In this document: piece by piece, positions 43,812-52,734 of the stretch
Numbering within the stretch: the first letter of the stretch is position 1
Layout: every line of letters begins with the position of its first letter
Origin: PCPOR2b sp965220385
Lineage (GTDB): Bacteria > Poribacteria > WGA-4E > PCPOR2b
NCBI GenBank assembly: GCA_965220385.1
Contig: OZ244825.1
Location: 1,240,001-1,304,000, forward strand
Direction: 5' to 3'
DNA length: 64,000 bases
The notes under the pieces: generated by a model
Databases searched by the model: none
What the model was told of the DNA's origin: nothing
Seen by the model: the letters and a program-made list of their open reading frames with translations, nothing else
Position numbers and translations under genes: made by a program

Positions 43812-45101
43812 TTATACTTCCTTGGCTACTGCCGCAACAGCTGAGATGGTTTCGTCAATCACCGTGTCGTCGTGGGCGGTAGAGAGGAACCAAGCTCCCC
43901 GTTCAAGTGCACGGACTCCGCGCGACAACAGAGCAGTCGTGAAATCTACATAGCGCGCCTTGTCTGCCGCTAAGGAATCACGATAGTTGGAAAACGGAGA
44001 ACTCGCATCCAAAGCCACGTGGAAGATTTGAGGGAATCCTTGCACCTGTGCGTCAATATCGGCATCAGCCAAGGCCCCCCGGATACCGCTCATCAGCTTC
44101 TGCCCCCGCGCTTCTAAACTCTGGAAGGTTTCCGGTTTCTTCAGTTCGCTCAGCGTTGCGACAACAGCAGCCATCGCCGCCGGTAGGGCATTGTAACTGC
44201 CACCGTGCAGAACACCGCCGGTTGCCATCTGCTCCATCAGATCCCGCCGGCCCGCCAAAGCCGAAACTGGAAAGCCGTTAGCGATGGCTTTACCAAAGGT
44301 CGCAAGGTCCGGGATAACGCCCAAACGCTGCTGCGCGCCGCCCGGAGCCAGCCGGAATCCCGTGATGATCTCGTCGAAGATGAGCACGGTTCCTGTTTCG
44401 CTGCAAACCTTGCGCACCCCCTCCAGGTATCCCTCTGCGGGCGCTATTGCGCTTGTGTTACACATCGCTGGCTCCATGATTACGCCTGCCACATCGCCAC
44501 GCCTCAATCGAGCCGCTAATAGAGGAAGGTTATTCCAAGGTAGCACTTCGGTGTGATGACCAGCGGGTAAATCCTGTCCAGCGCTCGCAGGAACTGGGGT
44601 CGGTGAGGTTTCAGACCCGAACTGATCCGGTGTAGGTGCGATGCTCCAGAGTATATTATCCAGCCAGCCGTGATAGTGTCCCTCGAACTTCACGATGATA
44701 GAACGTTCGGTGGCAGCGCGAGCCAGTCGCAGCGCTGCCTGAACTACCTCGCTCCCTGCACAGTTGAATCGAACTAACTCAGCACACGGCACAATTTCAC
44801 AGAACAGCCGCGCCGCTTCAAACTCAATTTCGCTCTGTCCAGCATAAAGGATTCCGTGGTTGAGTTGTTCTTTCACCGCTTCGAGGACCGGTTCTGGATT
44901 ATGTCCCAAAATAATGGGCCCCATACCCAGGTAATAATCTATCAGCCGGTTGCCATCCACGTCGTAAAGATAAGGTCCCTCTGCCTTCTCAAAAACGAGC
45001 GGCGTCGGCGCAATCCCCATCCGAAAGTTGCTATTGACCCCGCCGGGCAAATACTTCGCAAAATCAGCAAGTCGATTCTTTGATTGATCGAATGTTATCA
45101 T
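43812..45101 (-). CDS. Class III aminotransferase, glutamate-1-semialdehyde aminomutase-like
   Basis: 429 residues, PLP-dependent fold type I. The overall pattern follows HemL: YLPGGVNSNFR at the start, YDVDGNRLIDYYLGMGPIILGH, KFEGHYHGWLD, LIFDEIITGFR with the PLP Asp, and the Schiff-base lysine K271 in TFGKAIANGFP. The usual NSGTEA is replaced by NCAGSEVV, and the sequence differs from true HemL around the substrate gate, so a paralogue acting on another amino compound is more likely than the haem-pathway enzyme. It lies inside a catabolic-looking operon, 12 bp after the DUF4159 gene and 11 bp before the propeller gene. Confidence 0.85.
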   Translation of the reverse strand: MITFDQSKNRLADFAKYLPGGVNSNFRMGIAPTPLVFEKAEGPYLYDVDGNRLIDYYLGMGPIILGHNPEPVLEAVKEQLNHGILYAGQSEIEFEAARLFCEIVPCAELVRFNCAGSEVVQAALRLARAATERSIIVKFEGHYHGWLDNILWSIAPTPDQFGSETSPTPVPASAGQDLPAGHHTEVLPWNNLPLLAARLRRGDVAGVIMEPAMCNTSAIAPAEGYLEGVRKVCSETGTVLIFDEIITGFRLAPGGAQQRLGVIPDLATFGKAIANGFPVSALAGRRDLMEQMATGGVLHGGSYNALPAAMAAVVATLSELKKPETFQSLEARGQKLMSGIRGALADADIDAQVQGFPQIFHVALDASSPFSNYRDSLAADKARYVDFTTALLSRGVRALERGAWFLSTAHDDTVIDETISAVAAVAKEV

Positions 45102-45113
45102 AATGAGTCCTTT

Positions 45114-46031
45114 TTAGTGTGTGAGAGCGTATGTAACGACATTCATGCCCTGCTCAAACGCCCACCGCCGCTGTTCTTCACCGCCCGGTTCACACACCCT
45201 ACCCTCCCACGCGCAATTAAGATCGCTGGGACAGAAATAAACCGCGATCCGGTCATCGATCATGATCGCTTCATCAAAATCTCCACCGGGTGTGACCAGC
45301 TTGTCACCGCCAAGATACTCATTGTGATCGTAGAGAGTGTGATAGATTGGGTGGCTTATATCAAGCCGTTCAAACTTTTTCTCTGGAAAAACCTGTCGCA
45401 TCAGGTGATACACCGCGGGGCGCATCCGGTTTACGCGGATATCACAGTCTTCTACATGGAGGAAACCGCCACGGTCCAAATATTCCCGTAATTTTCGGAT
45501 ATCATCGTCTGAAAAACGAACGCCTAAATGCCCCGTCATAAAAATAAAGGGATAACTACATAAGTGATCAATGTCATCTTCTTCAATTGATACATATTGT
45601 GGATGCTCATGGAGGTCAACGTCGATTGATGTGTATCGTGCAAGGAGCTCTGTGAACTTTGTATCAGCGGGCCACCGGTAGTAATTCACGGCGTTCGTAA
45701 ACCAATCTCCTCCCGGATATTTGAGTCGAACAAAAACAAACTTTTCACCAATCGAGTCCGGGGCTGGGCGGTGATGTTCAATCCAGCCGAAATGATGACC
45801 ATAGTGTGCGTCTCGTGAAGCATCGTATGGAATGTATTCTCTGAAAGGAGCCGCTTCACACCAGCCGGTAAATCGCTCGACGGCAAGAGCAGACGCGGCA
45901 AGTCCCGTCGCGCCCTTAAGAAACGCTCGACGTGACAGTTGTGTCCGAGACAGACGTACCGCTCCCTGCTCCCCAAGATCGAGTGCTTTGTCCTGAAGTA
46001 GTGTGACTTTTTTCTTACCGATGGATTCCAT
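45114..46031 (-). CDS. Tat-exported DUF4159 domain protein
   Basis: 305 residues. A twin-arginine signal is clear: LSRRAFLKGATGLAASALA at about residues 32-50. The remainder matches the DUF4159 family, with KFVFVRLKYPGGDWFTN, HPQYVSIEEDDIDHLCSYPFIFMTGH, LREYLDRGGFLHVEDCD and HPIYHTLYD. DUF4159 proteins have a class-I glutamine-amidotransferase/ThuA-like fold, and their function is not established. Tat export implies folding, and possibly a cofactor, before secretion. The gene is 33 bp after the hydroxyacid dehydrogenase and 12 bp before the aminotransferase, so it is a true operon member. Confidence 0.85.
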   Translation of the reverse strand: MESIGKKKVTLLQDKALDLGEQGAVRLSRTQLSRRAFLKGATGLAASALAVERFTGWCEAAPFREYIPYDASRDAHYGHHFGWIEHHRPAPDSIGEKFVFVRLKYPGGDWFTNAVNYYRWPADTKFTELLARYTSIDVDLHEHPQYVSIEEDDIDHLCSYPFIFMTGHLGVRFSDDDIRKLREYLDRGGFLHVEDCDIRVNRMRPAVYHLMRQVFPEKKFERLDISHPIYHTLYDHNEYLGGDKLVTPGGDFDEAIMIDDRIAVYFCPSDLNCAWEGRVCEPGGEEQRRWAFEQGMNVVTYALTH

Positions 46032-46064
46032 GGCGACATTCCCCGAGTTAGGACCAGCAATAAA

Positions 46065-47006
46065 TCAGCACCAGCGATTTTTATCGACTATATTCCGCAC
46101 CGGCTCACCAGCGACGAATCGGCGAAGGTTTCCTGTGACCACTTCGACCCTTCGTTCTGCCGTATAGGGTCCCACGCCCGCCGTGTGAGGTGTGATGATA
46201 ACATTCTCCATATCCCAAAGTGGATGATCGGCGGGGAGCGGTTCGGTCTCAAACACATCGAGTCCAGCACCGGCGATTTCACCCGCCTGCAATCCGCGCG
46301 TCAACGCCGCAAGGTCTACGACAACGCCTCGCGAGATATTGATCAGATATGCCGTCCTTTTCATCCGTTTCAGCTGATCTGTGTTTATTAACTTAAAGGT
46401 TTCGGGGGTATGAGGCACACAACTGACGACGAAGTCGGCTTCTGCGAGGAGGTCGTCCAACCGATCAATACCCCATAACGCATCAACGAAATCTGGCTTC
46501 TCAACCGCCACGGCATTGGTCGCAATGACGCGCATCTCTGCCGCCGCGCCACGTTTTGCTACCCCCATCCCAATCCCGCCGAGTCCGATGACCCCGAGCG
46601 TCTGATCTGCGAGATGGAGAACGGGAACATCCTTCGCCCAGTTGTGCTCAAGTTGCCGACGCAGGAAGATATGAAACCCACGCGCAAACATCAGGATATA
46701 TCCCATCACATGGTCTGCGATATTATCGCTATAGATGCCCTGCATGTTGGACAACGTCACGTTGCTCTCTGCCAATGCCGGGAACATGTAGTGCTCAAGT
46801 CCTGCCATCGGGGTTTGAATCCAGCGAAGTTTCTGTGCCCGTGTCAACAATTCCGGAGTGATCCGACCGTACATGGCATCAGCTTCACCAATGATTTCAA
46901 GGGCGTGATCTTCGTTCTCGACATTTTGCACATCAACTTCACTTGAAACGGATTGAATTGCTTGTAGTTCTTCTTCACCAACCGCCGGATAGATTAGAAA
47001 TTTCAT
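46065..47006 (-). CDS. D-2-hydroxyacid dehydrogenase (NAD-dependent)
   Basis: 313 residues of the phosphoglycerate/glyoxylate-reductase family. The NAD fold is LGVIGLGGIGMGVAKRGAA near residue 138. The catalytic Arg lies in LINISRGVVVD, the Glu in GLDVFETEPLPADHPLW, and the His in IITPHTAGV. It reduces or forms a 2-keto/2-hydroxy acid; the substrate is open. It is the first gene of the four-gene minus-strand operon. Together with an aminotransferase and a sugar-type propeller, this suggests catabolism or synthesis of an amino- or keto-sugar acid. Confidence 0.9.
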   Translation of the reverse strand: MKFLIYPAVGEEELQAIQSVSSEVDVQNVENEDHALEIIGEADAMYGRITPELLTRAQKLRWIQTPMAGLEHYMFPALAESNVTLSNMQGIYSDNIADHVMGYILMFARGFHIFLRRQLEHNWAKDVPVLHLADQTLGVIGLGGIGMGVAKRGAAAEMRVIATNAVAVEKPDFVDALWGIDRLDDLLAEADFVVSCVPHTPETFKLINTDQLKRMKRTAYLINISRGVVVDLAALTRGLQAGEIAGAGLDVFETEPLPADHPLWDMENVIITPHTAGVGPYTAERRVEVVTGNLRRFVAGEPVRNIVDKNRWC

Positions 47007-47278
47007 TCAATACCACCATGTTCTGTTTTTATAGATTACGTGAGTGTGTAGGTCAACAATATACCCAATATTTAGTATAGCATCTGACCGCTGCGCTGTA
47101 AAGGGAAAGAGCGAAGTTTCCGCAGACTATTGCTCGGTCTATGCACTGATTTTTTTTGCTTGATCTTCCATTTGGCATCCTTTATAATCTCCCTACGGTT
47201 GTGTGGCATACAAACACCTACATAGAGCCAAAAAAGTAATCTCGACAGCCGAAGTTCCCGACATACACGGAGACGATT

Positions 47279-48274
47279 ATGCCAGCAAATCTTCCTCCCG
47301 AATACTATAAACTGAAGCATGAGCTTGAAGCCGCAAGCACCGACGAGGAACGACTCCAGCTATTGGAGGAAATGACGCGAATCACGCCAAAGCATAAGGG
47401 GACCGAAAAGGTTCGGGCCGATCTTCGCTCTCGCATTTCAAAGCTGAAGAAAGCCTCCGGGAAGAAACAATCGAAGAAAGGACACAGTTATCATGTGCCC
47501 AAGCAGGGCGCGGGGCAGCTTGTGTTGATTGGTACCCCCAATGTTGGTAAATCACAAATTATCGCGAGTTTTACCAAGGCAAATCCCGTTGTTTCCCCGA
47601 CACCATATACGACCCAAGAGCCCGGCGTCGGTATGTTGCAATACGAAAACATCCAGTTCCAACTGGTTGACACACCGCCAATTACACAAGACTTTGTGCA
47701 TCCGTGGGTATTCGACCTTGTAAGAAACGCTGATCTCGTTTGGTTGGTAGTCAGTCTTGCCAGCGATGAAATCTTGGATCAGGTTGAAATCGTTGAATCG
47801 AGGTTGACAGAGGCAAAAATCCAAACGGTGGGAGTCAAGGAAGCGGCAAACGACGCGGATGAAATGCTTGAGGCGAACTTCACCAAAACAACCCTACTCA
47901 TTGCAAACCAAGCAGATGAAGACGGTGCTGCGGACCGGTTAGAGATATTGCAGGAATTTTACGGTGAGCAGTTCCAGATCTATCCGCTCTCCGCTATCAC
48001 CGGCGAAGGGCTCGATCAACTGCAACAAGTTGTTTATCAACAGCTCGGTATCTCCCGCGTCTACACGAAGTCTCCCGCCAAACCAGTTGACTACGAGGAC
48101 CCAATCGTACTGCCAAACGGCAGCAAGGTTATTGAGGCAGCAATGGCACTACACAAAGAGTTTGCTCAAGATTTCAAGTCTGCGCGGATCTGGGGTGCTA
48201 ACTGGTATGATGGGCAGACTGTCAGTCGTGACGATGTGGTCTACGATGGGGATGTTCTGGAATTTCATTTGTGA
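47279..48274 (+). CDS. DRG/Obg-like GTPase with C-terminal TGS domain
   Basis: 331 residues. An N-terminal helical basic region (SRISKLKKASGKKQSKKGHS) is followed by a G domain: G1 GTPNVGKSQ near residue 84, G3 DTPP near 130, and G4 as NQAD near 205 instead of NKxD. SAITGEG is the G5-like part. The last 70 residues form a TGS-like domain ending RDDVVYDGDVLEFHL. The architecture resembles archaeal and eukaryotic DRG GTPases and the bacterial OBG-HflX superfamily, which bind ribosomes or tRNA. NQAD should still accept guanine but is unusual. It is 19-31 bp upstream of mutY and may lead that operon. Confidence 0.87.
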   Translation: MPANLPPEYYKLKHELEAASTDEERLQLLEEMTRITPKHKGTEKVRADLRSRISKLKKASGKKQSKKGHSYHVPKQGAGQLVLIGTPNVGKSQIIASFTKANPVVSPTPYTTQEPGVGMLQYENIQFQLVDTPPITQDFVHPWVFDLVRNADLVWLVVSLASDEILDQVEIVESRLTEAKIQTVGVKEAANDADEMLEANFTKTTLLIANQADEDGAADRLEILQEFYGEQFQIYPLSAITGEGLDQLQQVVYQQLGISRVYTKSPAKPVDYEDPIVLPNGSKVIEAAMALHKEFAQDFKSARIWGANWYDGQTVSRDDVVYDGDVLEFHL

Positions 48275-48305
48275 TTAACTCCTGAGTCGCTCAGTGGCCG
48301 GTGAA

Positions 48306-49397
48306 ATGACCTCCAAAGAGATTACACTCTTCCGCAAAAAACTCCTCGCGTGGTTTGAAACGCATCGCCGCGAACTTCCTTGGCGCGAAACAGAAGATCC
48401 GTATCGTATCTGGGTCTCGGAGGTGATGCTCCAGCAAACACAGGTTAAAAAAGTCCTGGAGTATTATCAGGCGTTCGTCAACAGGTTTCCTAATGTAGAG
48501 AGCCTAGCAGAAGCTGCACTACAGGATCTCCTGAAAACCTGGGAAGGGATGGGATACTATGCCCGAGCGCGAAATCTCCACAAAGCCGCACAAACTGTGA
48601 CAGAAGATTGGGGAGGCGAGATACCTGCCGATTACGCCACATTCCGAAGGCTACCCGGTGTGGGAGAGTACATCGCAGCCGCGGTACAAAGCATTGCGTT
48701 TAATGGTCCCTATGCTGTCGTGGATGGGAACGTTAAACGGGTCCTTGCACGCCTCTTTCTGATTGGGGTACCCAGCAATAGATCCGCTTCGGCGAAGATT
48801 TTCCAGCAGAAAGCCGATCTGTTGCTCGATCAGAGTGCACCGGGCATCTTCAATCAAGCGATGATGGAGTTGGGAGCAACCGTTTGCCGCCCACAATCGC
48901 CAACCTGTATCGTTTGTCCGGTGAAAACTACCTGTCCTGCGTTTCAGACCGCTCGACAGGCGGAATTTCCGGTCAGGCAGAAACGGAAACCGCTTCCCGA
49001 ATATCATATCGTCGCCGGCGTTGTCCACAAAGAGGACTCGATTCTAATTACGCAACGTAAACCGGACGGCTTACTTGGCGGGTTGTGGGAATTTCCGGGC
49101 GGAAAAATTCAGATCCAAGAAACCCCCCAACAGGCGTGTATCCGTGCAATTCGAGAAGAGACAAACCTTACTGTTGAACCGATAGAGTACCTGACCCGCG
49201 TCAAACATGCCTACACCCACTTTAAAATCGTGATGGATGTTTTTGATTGTCATTACGAATCCGGCGAGGTCGCTCTGAACGAGGCGGTGGATTATCGCTG
49301 GATTGCCATTGGTCAAATTGATCAATTCCCTTTTCCACGTTCTAACCATAAGTTTATTCCCCTGTTGAGACAGGGGGTGGAGGATAGCAATGAGTAA
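48306..49397 (+). CDS. mutY: A/G-specific adenine DNA glycosylase
   Basis: Removes adenine mispaired with 8-oxoguanine. Seen are the catalytic region VSEVMLQQTQVKKVLEYY, the helix-hairpin-helix LPGVGEYIAAAVQSIAF and VDGNVKRVLARLF with the catalytic Asp. The [4Fe-4S] ligands are spaced C-x6-C-x2-C-x5-C (CRPQSPTCIVCPVKTTC). A C-terminal MutT-like domain, which recognises 8-oxoguanine, follows with GGLWEFPGGK and AIREETNL. The ATG at 48306 is used. An in-frame GTG at 48294 is possible, and neither has a strong ribosome site. It overlaps the next gene by 8 bp, so the two are coupled. Confidence 0.94.
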   Translation: MTSKEITLFRKKLLAWFETHRRELPWRETEDPYRIWVSEVMLQQTQVKKVLEYYQAFVNRFPNVESLAEAALQDLLKTWEGMGYYARARNLHKAAQTVTEDWGGEIPADYATFRRLPGVGEYIAAAVQSIAFNGPYAVVDGNVKRVLARLFLIGVPSNRSASAKIFQQKADLLLDQSAPGIFNQAMMELGATVCRPQSPTCIVCPVKTTCPAFQTARQAEFPVRQKRKPLPEYHIVAGVVHKEDSILITQRKPDGLLGGLWEFPGGKIQIQETPQQACIRAIREETNLTVEPIEYLTRVKHAYTHFKIVMDVFDCHYESGEVALNEAVDYRWIAIGQIDQFPFPRSNHKFIPLLRQGVEDSNE

Positions 49398-50517
49398 CGA
49401 TGGTCTTGCGGTTTATCGAGATTTAGGCGTTAAGCCGGTCATCAATGCAATGGGCTTCATGACGGTACTCGGAGGTTCCCGTCCCTCACCGGGAGTTCAG
49501 GCGGCGATGAATCACGCTAGCCGGTACTTTGCCGATATGGAAGAGCTCTTGAAGAAATCAGGCAATATTATCGCGGAGCTACTGGGGGGTGAGGCTGCTC
49601 TGGTAACGCCCGGTTGCGCAGCAGCACTTGCCCTCGGCTCGGCAACCTGCATGGCTGGCAGTGATCCCGATAAGATTCAGCAACTACCGGACACAACCGG
49701 CATGAAAAATGAGATCATTATCCAGAAATCGCAAAGATACCACTATGACCGATGTATCACCATATTTGGAGCCAAGATGATCGAGGCCGGCGATGCACAT
49801 ACAACTGCGGAGCAGGTCGAAGCTGCCATCAACGACAAAACCGCTGCTATCCACTACGCTGCTCCGGGTGGCGGTCCGGGGGTCGTATCGTTGGAGGAGG
49901 TGATTAGCATCGCCCATGCCCACGATATTCCCGTAATCGTCGATGCTGCAAGTCAGGTCTATCCGCTGGATCAGATGCGTCGCTATCCCGCGGCGGGCGC
50001 TGATCTGATCGGTTACGGTGCCAAATACTTCGGTGCATGCAATTCCACGGGTGTCTTGTGTGGTCGGCGTGATCTGATAGATGCTGCTTTTGTCCATAGC
50101 TTTATCGGTTATGAAACACAGCTCTCTCGCTCGGTTGGAAGACCGTTGAAACTTGACCGTCAGGAGATTGTCGCTGTGGTGGCGGCGCTGCGAGAGTGGT
50201 TCTCCATGGATCACGCCGCACGAATCGCTGAACACGGGTGGAAAGCGCGCGCTATCCAAGATTCTCTCAGTGGTGTGCCACATATTACCTGTCAGCCTGT
50301 TTCGGATGAACGGACACTCGGCAACGGGCTTATAGTGAATTTGGACGAGGACGGCTTGGGAAAAACTGCGGGCGAGGTCGCCGCTACCCTGCTCAATGGT
50401 GATCCAAGCATCTATCTGCACGGGGGCAACGGCGCACTGCACATCGCGGTGTCGAATCTGGTCGACGATGACGCCCAGGTCCTTGCTGATCGGTTAAAGG
50501 AAGTCCTAACAGCTTAG
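49390..50517 (+). CDS. SelA-like PLP-dependent enzyme
   Basis: 375 residues of fold type I in the selenocysteine synthase-like/D-glucosaminate-6-phosphate ammonia-lyase group. YRDLGVKPVINAMGFMTVLGG at the start is the family hallmark. PGCAAALALGSATCMAG binds the cofactor phosphate. D185 (PVIVDAASQ) and the Schiff-base lysine K212 (IGYGAKYFGAC) follow. It is much shorter than true SelA and lacks its N-terminal tRNA-binding domain, and no selC, selB or selD is in the window, so a role in amino-sugar or amino-acid catabolism is favoured. GGAGG lies within the mutY end. Confidence 0.87.
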   Translation: MSNDGLAVYRDLGVKPVINAMGFMTVLGGSRPSPGVQAAMNHASRYFADMEELLKKSGNIIAELLGGEAALVTPGCAAALALGSATCMAGSDPDKIQQLPDTTGMKNEIIIQKSQRYHYDRCITIFGAKMIEAGDAHTTAEQVEAAINDKTAAIHYAAPGGGPGVVSLEEVISIAHAHDIPVIVDAASQVYPLDQMRRYPAAGADLIGYGAKYFGACNSTGVLCGRRDLIDAAFVHSFIGYETQLSRSVGRPLKLDRQEIVAVVAALREWFSMDHAARIAEHGWKARAIQDSLSGVPHITCQPVSDERTLGNGLIVNLDEDGLGKTAGEVAATLLNGDPSIYLHGGNGALHIAVSNLVDDDAQVLADRLKEVLTA

Positions 50518-50660
50518 GAAAATCGGCTACTGTAACGGCGGGGAACTATGATCTACAGTGATCGCACGTTCCTTAATTTCGAAAAATCGGGTCAGACTTC
50601 TCTATCTAATGGCACCGGGTTCTTCCCCGCACGATTTGTATCAATACAAGGAGATTATTT

Positions 50661-51605
50661 ATGCCACTTTGGGAATCCCAAATCGAAACATGGCTTACCG
50701 CGACACCGGAACGCACAGCACCGGCTGACTTTGACGCATTCTGGGACGAGACGCAATCCCTTGCCCAATCCCAGCCGCTGAATCCAGAAATTACTGCTGT
50801 GGATTACCCCTCAAAGAAGCTCTCCGCCTATGAGATCTCGTTCGACGCCTTTGATCGCGGTCGTATGCGGGCATGGCTTCTTGTGCCGACTACCTCCCAA
50901 TCGGAAAAACTTCCCGCGCTCATCCGCTGGCACGACTACCTCGGTTTTCGGGGGCGTATCTGCACACACCTGACCTGGGCCCTTCAGGGATTCGTCGTGC
51001 TTGTGCCAGATATCCGAGGCCATGGAGATTCCTCCGACCTAACACATTACTCGTGGGGCAACAACAAAGGCTATTTCGCACAAGGGATTCAAGACCCGCA
51101 CGAATACTATTTGCGCGGATGCATCGCCGATGGACTCCGAGCTGTGCAGCTGCTTAGTGATCGCGAGGAAGTTGATTCAGATCGTATTGGGATCATCGGA
51201 GATGGATTAGGTGGGTGTGTCAGTTTATGGACAGCTGCATTCAACTCACAAGTCAACACAATCGCGCCAGTTGGTCCCTATCCCTGCAACTGGGAACGAC
51301 ATGTTATCAGCGCAAGCAGTACCGCTGCAGATGAAGTTAAGATCTATTTGACGCGCTATCCGGAGCACGAAAATACGGTCTGGAACACATTGAGCTACTT
51401 CGACCCCGTCAACATCGGTCACCGCGTGAACTGCCCGTCACTATTCCCGCTCGGTCTACAGGGCAACACCGCTCCGCCGCAGGACTCTGTCGGTATCTAC
51501 AACCTGATAGCGGGTGAAAAAGAACTAAAAGTGCTGCCCTACGATGGGCACGGGGCAGGGATCGAAGAGTTGATTTGCTGGATGCAAGAACGGTTAACGC
51601 CATGA
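50661..51605 (+). CDS. Acetylxylan-esterase-family protein lacking the catalytic Ser and Asp
   Basis: 314 residues of the AXE1 alpha/beta-hydrolase family. PADFDAFWDE and the FRGRICTHLTWALQGFVVLVPDIRGHG block match it. Aligned with the next gene, the nucleophile elbow GGSQGG is GDGLGG here, so Ser is replaced by Gly at residue 182. The acid Asp (GLRDTT) is Gly at 268 (GLQGNT). Only the His (LPYDGHG, 297) remains. The protein is otherwise intact with AAGGAG before the ATG, so it is not a decayed gene but a probable pseudoenzyme or binding subunit. It lies 65 bp upstream of an intact paralogue. Confidence 0.85.
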   Translation: MPLWESQIETWLTATPERTAPADFDAFWDETQSLAQSQPLNPEITAVDYPSKKLSAYEISFDAFDRGRMRAWLLVPTTSQSEKLPALIRWHDYLGFRGRICTHLTWALQGFVVLVPDIRGHGDSSDLTHYSWGNNKGYFAQGIQDPHEYYLRGCIADGLRAVQLLSDREEVDSDRIGIIGDGLGGCVSLWTAAFNSQVNTIAPVGPYPCNWERHVISASSTAADEVKIYLTRYPEHENTVWNTLSYFDPVNIGHRVNCPSLFPLGLQGNTAPPQDSVGIYNLIAGEKELKVLPYDGHGAGIEELICWMQERLTP

Positions 51606-51670
51606 CGCAATCGGAAGTGATCAACGTTACTACCGTCCATTTATTTGTGCGATAACAGGAGATCTATAAG

Positions 51671-52633
51671 ATGTGGACATTTGACCTACCATTAGAAGAG
51701 TTAGAAAATTACAAGCCACCCCGTACCGCGCAGCCAGATTTTGAGGAGTTCTGGGAAAGGACGAAAACAGAGAGCGCCGCACAGCCCTTGAACCCTGAAT
51801 TAGTGCCTATCGATTATCCTGTCAAACGGGTTCAGGTCTTTTCCGCGACCTTCGATGGGTTTGCGGGTGAAAGTGATCAGCCTCCCAGAGCGGGAGGTTG
51901 GTTTTTCATCCCTGAAGATCCTGCCCCACGTCCGGCATTGGTAATCTACCACGGTTACCACGGCTATCGCGATAGAATATCAACCCATCTACCCTGGGCA
52001 CTCATGGGATTCGTCGTATTAGCGATGGATGTACGAGGACGTGGTCAAGCCCCGGATTGGACTGAATATGAAGGGGGACATGGGCTTGGCTGGATGACGC
52101 GTGGCATCATGAACAAAGAGGAATACCTTTACCGCTTTGCCTACATGGACTGTGTTCGTGGTGTCGAGTTTATAGCGGGACGTCCGGAGGTAGACACAGA
52201 TCGTATCGGCGTGCTCGGAGGTTCACAGGGCGGTGCGATAAGTCTCGCTGTCGCCGCACTCAGTGACCGACCCGCTATCGCGATGCCGATGGTTCCTTTC
52301 CTATGCTACTACCCGGATGCTGTCAAGATGGCGCGAGAGAATCAGTACGGCGAGTTGAACAACTACTTTATTCGCTATCCCGAACGGGAGGAGCAGGGGA
52401 TGAAAACGTTGAGTTACGTCGACAACATGAACCTTGCACCGTGGATAACGTGCCCGACGCTTGTCTCGGTTGGTTTGCGCGACACAACCTGCCCACCCTC
52501 TACGGTGTATGCAACCTATAACCACCTCACCTGCGAGAAGGAGATCCGGTATTACCCCTACGATATGCACAGTGGCGGCGGTGATGCACACCGGGAGCGG
52601 GTAATCGAGTGGGCACACCGATTGAATCCGTGA
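51671..52633 (+). CDS. Acetylxylan esterase-family hydrolase
   Basis: 320 residues of the AXE1/cephalosporin-C-deacetylase family, which removes acetyl groups from sugars and related compounds. The catalytic triad is intact: S185 in IGVLGGSQGGAISL, D271 in SVGLRDTTCPP and H300 in YPYDMHSGGG. The HGYHGYRDRISTHLPWAL and MDVRGRGQ oxyanion blocks are normal. There is no signal peptide, so deacetylation is intracellular, probably of imported oligosaccharides. AGGAGATC precedes the ATG. It ends the plus-strand series, just before a strong terminator. Confidence 0.92.
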   Translation: MWTFDLPLEELENYKPPRTAQPDFEEFWERTKTESAAQPLNPELVPIDYPVKRVQVFSATFDGFAGESDQPPRAGGWFFIPEDPAPRPALVIYHGYHGYRDRISTHLPWALMGFVVLAMDVRGRGQAPDWTEYEGGHGLGWMTRGIMNKEEYLYRFAYMDCVRGVEFIAGRPEVDTDRIGVLGGSQGGAISLAVAALSDRPAIAMPMVPFLCYYPDAVKMARENQYGELNNYFIRYPEREEQGMKTLSYVDNMNLAPWITCPTLVSVGLRDTTCPPSTVYATYNHLTCEKEIRYYPYDMHSGGGDAHRERVIEWAHRLNP

Positions 52634-52687
52634 GCTATTGTCGCAGGGCGCTGGTAACACACCAACTCAACAGATAATCCAAGAAGG

Positions 52688-52731
52688 CGGGAAAACAAGA
52701 AAGCAGTAGTCTCTTGTTTTCCCGTTTTTTT
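52688..52731 (+). terminator. Strong intrinsic terminator
   Basis: CGGGAAAACAAGA (52688-52700) pairs perfectly with TCTTGTTTTCCCG (52712-52724) across an 11-nt loop and is followed by seven T (52725-52731). It lies 54 bp after the esterase stop and ends the plus-strand transcript, facing the converging minus-strand gene that stops at 52735. Confidence 0.9.
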
Positions 52732-52734
52732 CTG

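Noticed and set aside
49684..50442. 252-codon open frame on the minus strand
   Set aside because: It lies wholly antisense to the SelA-like enzyme, has no family motif and is an expected by-product of codon use on the other strand.
50548..50781. 77-codon frame before the esterase pair
   Set aside because: It overlaps the real esterase start in another frame and has no family features; the esterase has AAGGAG in the right place.
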